Shown here piece after piece: positions 60,480 to 64,000 of a stretch of DNA of 64,000 bases. Positions within the stretch are counted from its first letter, which is position 1. Each line of letters opens with the position of its first letter. Source of the DNA: Actinoplanes oblitus (GTDB taxonomy: Bacteria; Actinomycetota; Actinomycetes; Mycobacteriales; Micromonosporaceae); the NCBI RefSeq assembly GCF_030252345.1, contig NZ_CP126980.1:6773501-6837500 (forward strand). The letters run 5' to 3'. Made by a program: the position numbers and the translations under genes. The notes beneath the pieces are model-generated. The model was given only the letters and a program-made list of their open reading frames with translations, was not told the DNA's origin and did not search any database.

Positions 60480-62419
60480 GCCCTGAGCCCACCCTGACCC
60501 GCCGCCTCCTCCGCGGCCTCGCCGTCCTGCCGGCCATCGCGGCGGTCCTCGCCGCGAACCGCCCGATCGTGGTCTTCGCGGCCCAGCGATATCACGAGTT
60601 CCGCATCGACCAGGCGAGCTACAAGGCCGCCTACGGCCAGTGGTCGATGCTCGCGGTCCCGGACGGCTTCCGGATCAACGCGATCCACGCGGCCCTGCTC
60701 AGCACCGGCAAGGTCCTGATCGTCGCGGGCTCCGGGAACAACCGGAAGAACTTCGAGGCCGGCACGTTCCGGTCGATCCTGTGGGATCCGGCGACCGACA
60801 GGTTCTCGCAGGTGCCGACGCCCAGCGACATGTTCTGCGCCGGGCACACCTTCCTCGCGGACGGAAAGCTGCTGGTGGCCGGCGGGACGAGGTCCTACGA
60901 GGTGCTGCCGGCGAACATCAGGTACGCGGCGGGCGTCATGAAGATCAAGAACGAGTCGCCCGACGACGGGCCGCAGACCATCGCGAAGGGGACGCGGCTG
61001 ACGAGTCCCGACGGGCGGCAGTATGCGACCCGGGCCGATGTCGTCGTCCCGGCCGCGATGAAGATGCAGCACGGTGGCCACACCATGGTGCACGCCGGCG
61101 AGGTGGAGGTGTGGGCGGACGCGGTCGAACCGGGCGACGCGGGAGTGATCGATCGGCCCGCTCAGTATCGATTCGCCGGATTCACCGGGACGAAGGCCCG
61201 CAACGTCTACGGCGTCGCCGACAAGATCACCCGGGACAAACAGGAGTACGGCGGCGACAACACCTCCTACGAGTTCGACCCGCGCGCCGAGCGCTACGTC
61301 CGGACCGGCAACCTCACCGACCACCGCTGGTACCCCACCCTGGCCCCACTCGCCGGCGGCAACGTCCTCGCCGTCTCCGGCCTCGACCAGTTCGGCCGGA
61401 TGCTGCCCGGGCGCAACGAGGTCTACGTGGCCCGCGACCACCGCTGGGCCGCCGCCCCGAGACTGACCCGGGCCTTCCCCACCTATCCGGCCCTGTTCCT
61501 CACCCGTGACGAGCGGCTCTTCTTCTCCGGCTCGAACGCCGGATACGGCTCCGCCACCGAGGGACGCACCCCCGGCCTGTGGAACGTGCGGACCAACGAG
61601 TTCCGCCCGGTTCCCGGCCTGCGCGACGCCACCATGACCGAGACCAGCGCCTCGGTCCTGCTCCCCCCGGCCCAGCGCCAGCGCGTCATGATCATGGGCG
61701 GCGGCGCGGTCGGCGACTCACCGAAGTCCACCGCCCGCACCGCGATCGCCGATCTGAGCCGGCCGGCCCCGGTCTACCAGCCCGGCCCGGACCTGCCGCA
61801 CCCGACGAGGTACCTGAACACCGTCGTGCTGCCCGACGACACCGTCCTGACCAGCGGCGGCTCGTCCGGCTACCGGGGTGGGCCGTACCGCGGCGAGAAC
61901 CGGAGCGACCTGCTCACCGCGCAGATCTACGACCCGTACCGCAATCTGTTCCGCACCGCCGCCGCGCCCACCGTGGGCCGCGACTACCACTCGGAGGCGC
62001 TGCTGCTGCCGGACGGCCGGGTGGTCACCATGGGCAGCGACCCGATCTACGACCGCTCCGGCAGGAACCCCGGCGTCTTCGAACAGCGGATCGAGATCTA
62101 CAGCCCGCCCTACCTGTTCCGCGGCGCCCGCCCGGAAATCGTGGGCGGACCGGACGAGGTCGCCCGGGGGCACACCGTCTCGTTCGGCACCTGGGACGCC
62201 GACCGGATCCGCACCGCACGGCTGATCCGCCCCAGCGCCGTCACCCACGCCACCGACCTCGATCAGCGCTCGATCGCCCTCCCGATCCGCCGCGCCCCCG
62301 GCGGCCTCCTGGTCGAGATCCCGCAGGAGCGCGGCCTGGTGCCCACCGGCTGGTACATGCTCTTCGTCACCGACACCGCGGGCATCCCGTCCCGGGCCAC
62401 CTGGGTGCACGTCTCCTGA
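60476..62419 (+). CDS. glxA: Copper radical oxidase GlxA (galactose-oxidase family)
   Basis: A 647-residue protein with one N-terminal membrane anchor (about 12-36) and a seven-bladed Kelch propeller plus C-terminal domain. Predicted copper and radical residues are Cys121 (DMFCAGH), Trp285-Tyr286 (HRWYPT, the crosslinked Tyr), Tyr504-His505 (RDYHSEAL) and His591 (VTHATDLDQR), equivalent to galactose oxidase C228/Y272/Y495-H496/H581. It oxidises the glycan made by CslA and is needed for glycan deposition in Streptomyces. It is coupled to cslA by a four-base overlap. A Sco-type copper chaperone is not visible. Confidence 0.93.
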   Translation: MSPEPTLTRRLLRGLAVLPAIAAVLAANRPIVVFAAQRYHEFRIDQASYKAAYGQWSMLAVPDGFRINAIHAALLSTGKVLIVAGSGNNRKNFEAGTFRSILWDPATDRFSQVPTPSDMFCAGHTFLADGKLLVAGGTRSYEVLPANIRYAAGVMKIKNESPDDGPQTIAKGTRLTSPDGRQYATRADVVVPAAMKMQHGGHTMVHAGEVEVWADAVEPGDAGVIDRPAQYRFAGFTGTKARNVYGVADKITRDKQEYGGDNTSYEFDPRAERYVRTGNLTDHRWYPTLAPLAGGNVLAVSGLDQFGRMLPGRNEVYVARDHRWAAAPRLTRAFPTYPALFLTRDERLFFSGSNAGYGSATEGRTPGLWNVRTNEFRPVPGLRDATMTETSASVLLPPAQRQRVMIMGGGAVGDSPKSTARTAIADLSRPAPVYQPGPDLPHPTRYLNTVVLPDDTVLTSGGSSGYRGGPYRGENRSDLLTAQIYDPYRNLFRTAAAPTVGRDYHSEALLLPDGRVVTMGSDPIYDRSGRNPGVFEQRIEIYSPPYLFRGARPEIVGGPDEVARGHTVSFGTWDADRIRTARLIRPSAVTHATDLDQRSIALPIRRAPGGLLVEIPQERGLVPTGWYMLFVTDTAGIPSRATWVHVS

Positions 62420-62421
62420 CT

Positions 62422-62456
62422 CGCGGGGAGGGCCGCCACCACGGCCCTCCCCCGCG
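62422..62456. terminator. Strong hairpin after glxA
   Basis: GCGGGGAGGGCCG (62423-62435) pairs with CGGCCCTCCCCCGC (62442-62455) with one bulged C and a CCACCA loop. It sits between the convergent glxA and oxidoreductase genes. Confidence 0.75.
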
Positions 62457-62457
62457 C

Positions 62458-63096
62458 TCAGCCGGCCGGGCGCAGCAGCGCGGGATCCACGTCGGGCACC
62501 GCGAACCGGGGGTTGTGACCGGATCCGACCACCCGCATCACGAACCCGGCCGCCTCCTCCAACTGCCGCGCCGCACCCAGCCCGCCGACCACCCCGGCCC
62601 GCCCGCCGAGATCCCCGATCAGCGCCGACGCCCGGTCCAGCGCCTCCGGGTCGTCCCCGCAGATCGCCACCACCGGCGCCTGCTCGGCCGGCCCGGTGCG
62701 CGGCCACGACGCCCCGGCGAACAGGTGCAGCGCCTTCACCACCGAGGCGCCGGTCGCCGTGCGCGCCACCAACTCCGCCGCCGAGCCCAGCAGCTCGCCG
62801 GTCGCGTAGTCCACGGGGTTCGTGCAGTCCAGTACGGCCTTGCCGGCCAGCGTCCCGCGATCCGCGCCGATCAGCGCCAGCGCCTCCGCCAGACCGGCCC
62901 AGGCGACGGCGATCACCACCACGTCGACCCGCGAACCGAAGCCGGCCGGATCGGCGCCGTGGCCGCCGATCTCCCGCGCCGCCTCGGTGACGTGCTCCGG
63001 GTCGCGGCCGGTCACCAGCACCGCGTGGCCGGCGTCCACCCAGACCCGGCCCAGCGCCCGGGCCAGACTGCCGGTACCGAGAATGCCAACGTTCAC
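62458..63096 (-). CDS. F420-dependent NADP reductase-like oxidoreductase
   Basis: A 212-residue Rossmann protein of the Npd/Fno-like family. MNVGILGTGSLARALGRVW binds NADP, GHAVLVTGRDPEH follows, DVVVIAVAWAGLAEAL and VLDCTNPVDYATGEL are the family motifs, and AARQLEEAAGFVMRVVG is the C-terminal helix. Related proteins transfer hydride between F420H2 and NADP or act on small ketones. ATG 63096. It separates glxA from the GH6 gene and has no obvious role in the glycan pathway. Confidence 0.88.
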   Translation of the reverse strand: MNVGILGTGSLARALGRVWVDAGHAVLVTGRDPEHVTEAAREIGGHGADPAGFGSRVDVVVIAVAWAGLAEALALIGADRGTLAGKAVLDCTNPVDYATGELLGSAAELVARTATGASVVKALHLFAGASWPRTGPAEQAPVVAICGDDPEALDRASALIGDLGGRAGVVGGLGAARQLEEAAGFVMRVVGSGHNPRFAVPDVDPALLRPAG

Positions 63097-63208
63097 AGCG
63101 ATCTCCTTCGTCGAGGTGATGACGCCGAGAACGCTAGGAACGCTCGCCGCCCTGGCCCGATGGGCCGCCGACCACCAGGCCGAACTGGTCTGATCCGGCC
63201 GGCGGGGC

Positions 63209-64000
63209 TCAGTTGGTCGCCAGGGCCAGGGCGTACTCCGGCCACCACTGGCCGGCCGGCGGCGCGCCGGAGCCGCATGCGCCGTCCGACTCGCCCGGGC
63301 GTTTCACCCACAGGTACGCGTCGACCCGCTGGTGCCCGGTCTGCGTGGTGGGCGCCGGGCCCAGCGCCCGGCCCGGCGGGTTGCACCAGTGGCCGTCGCC
63401 GGAGCTCGCCGTGGTGGCCGGCCCGTTGCCGTTGCGGCTGGTGTCGATCACGAAGTGCTTGCCGCCCAGCTCGTCGGAGATCGCCGTCCCGTACCCGATG
63501 TTCGCCTCGGTGGTCTCGAAGTTCGCCACGTTGAGGCTGAACCCGTCGGCGTCGGCCACCCCGGCCCGCCGCAGCGCGTCCGCCACCCGGTCCACGTCCT
63601 TGACCCAGCCGGGGTTCCCGGCGTCCAGGTAGACCCGCACCCCCGGATCCGCCTCGAACGCCCGGATCGCCTCGCCGAGCAGCGCGAACCGCTCACCGGC
63701 GTCCCCGTCGGACAGGCAGCCCTGCAGCACGTGGGTCACCGCGTCCGGCTCCAGCACGACCAGCGCCGGCGACCCGTGCACCGCCCCGGCCAACTGGGCG
63801 ATCCAGTCCCGGTAGGCGGCGGCGTCCGGCGCCCCGCCCCCGGAGTGGCCGCCGCAGTCGCGACGCGGCACGTAGTAGGCGACCAGCACCGGGGTCCGCC
63901 CGGCCGCCGCCGCCGAGGTGACCAGGTCGCGGGCCCGGTCGGCGAAGCCGGGATCGGCGTCCGCGAACCACACCGCGGTCGGCTCGTCGGCGATCCGCCG
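63209..64000 (-). CDS. Glycoside hydrolase family 6 (cellulase-type), partial at its N-terminus
   Basis: The visible 263 residues are a GH6 catalytic domain: PVLVAYYVPRRDCGGHSGGG, ALVVLEPDAVTHVLQGCL with the catalytic Asp, VRVYLDAGNPGWVKDVDRVA, SLNVANFETTEANIGYGTAI, FVIDTSRNGNGP and the C-terminal DAYLWVKRPGESDGACG. The frame is open to the window edge, so the signal peptide lies outside. In Streptomyces a GH6 enzyme (CslZ) accompanies cslA/glxA, so it probably trims the same beta-glucan. An intervening oxidoreductase gene and opposite orientation differ from that arrangement. Confidence 0.9.
   Translation of the reverse strand, partial: RRIADEPTAVWFADADPGFADRARDLVTSAAAAGRTPVLVAYYVPRRDCGGHSGGGAPDAAAYRDWIAQLAGAVHGSPALVVLEPDAVTHVLQGCLSDGDAGERFALLGEAIRAFEADPGVRVYLDAGNPGWVKDVDRVADALRRAGVADADGFSLNVANFETTEANIGYGTAISDELGGKHFVIDTSRNGNGPATTASSGDGHWCNPPGRALGPAPTTQTGHQRVDAYLWVKRPGESDGACGSGAPPAGQWWPEYALALATN

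Noticed and set aside
1..64000. CRISPR, tRNA, rRNA, integrase or insertion sequence
   Set aside because: No spaced direct-repeat array, no cloverleaf or rRNA segment, and no transposase or recombinase motifs were found on reading either strand.

Overview
The window is very GC-rich DNA with strong third-position GC bias, many GTG starts, ATGA/GTGA start-stop overlaps and long antisense shadow ORFs. This is typical of a filamentous actinomycete. An actinobacterial LexA, a CslA/GlxA/GH6 surface-glycan locus and a DUF4011 helicase fit a Micromonosporaceae-like organism (Actinoplanes type), but genus is an inference. I see no rRNA, tRNA, CRISPR array, transposase or phage gene.

Layout. 1-2.5 kb: leftward SDR / amidohydrolase / MaoC operon (truncated by the window edge) facing a MarR regulator across tandem operators. 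2.5-3.1 kb: non-coding DNA with a perfect 22-bp hairpin and a 48-bp tandem repeat. 3.1-7.3 kb: coupled DUF3237 / CocE hydrolase / amidase operon facing a TetR gene. 7.3-12.4 kb: complete five-gene Opp/Dpp transporter. 12.7-15 kb: DHA2 drug exporter plus its TetR, with twin operators. 15-19.8 kb: one 1613-residue DUF4011 helicase-nuclease. 19.9-28.6 kb: cell-surface polysaccharide locus. 28.8-31.4 kb: a small membrane protein, a DedA remnant, an MFS gene and a 15-bp minisatellite. 31.8-32.8 kb: LexA with an unusual repetitive linker. 32.9-36.8 kb: four coupled membrane/cupredoxin genes that look metal-related. 37-39.6 kb: rhamnose mutarotase, Mth938-like protein, and a LysR/SDR pair with a clear operator. 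40-44.3 kb: type II NADH dehydrogenase with a repeat tail, thymidine kinase, secreted nuclease. 44.5-47.3 kb: sulfonate/nitrate-type ABC transporter. 47.4-53.2 kb: secreted aspzincin peptidase and assorted single genes. 53.4-56.7 kb: acyl-CoA oxidase and a PIN toxin with an unusually large partner. 57-58.7 kb: ankyrin protein, TMEM175 remnant, PhzF-like protein. 58.8-64 kb: cslA-glxA with a GH6 cellulase that runs off the window.

How genes work together. In the polysaccharide locus a membrane 4,6-dehydratase, a DegT aminotransferase and a PglC-type phosphoglycosyltransferase could place an amino-deoxy sugar on undecaprenyl phosphate. A GT4 enzyme would extend it, a Wzx-like flippase and an O-antigen-ligase-like polymerase would export and polymerise it, and a Wzz/BY-kinase hybrid would control length. 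At the right end CslA makes a beta-glucan that the GlxA copper radical oxidase modifies, with GH6 as the likely trimming enzyme.

A recurring feature is short tandem DNA repeats, often with units divisible by three: in the lexA linker, in the ndh tail, beside an MFS gene, at the tdk 3' end and between marR and the amidase gene. Several short divergent regions also carry clear palindromic operators, some with leaderless-type promoters.
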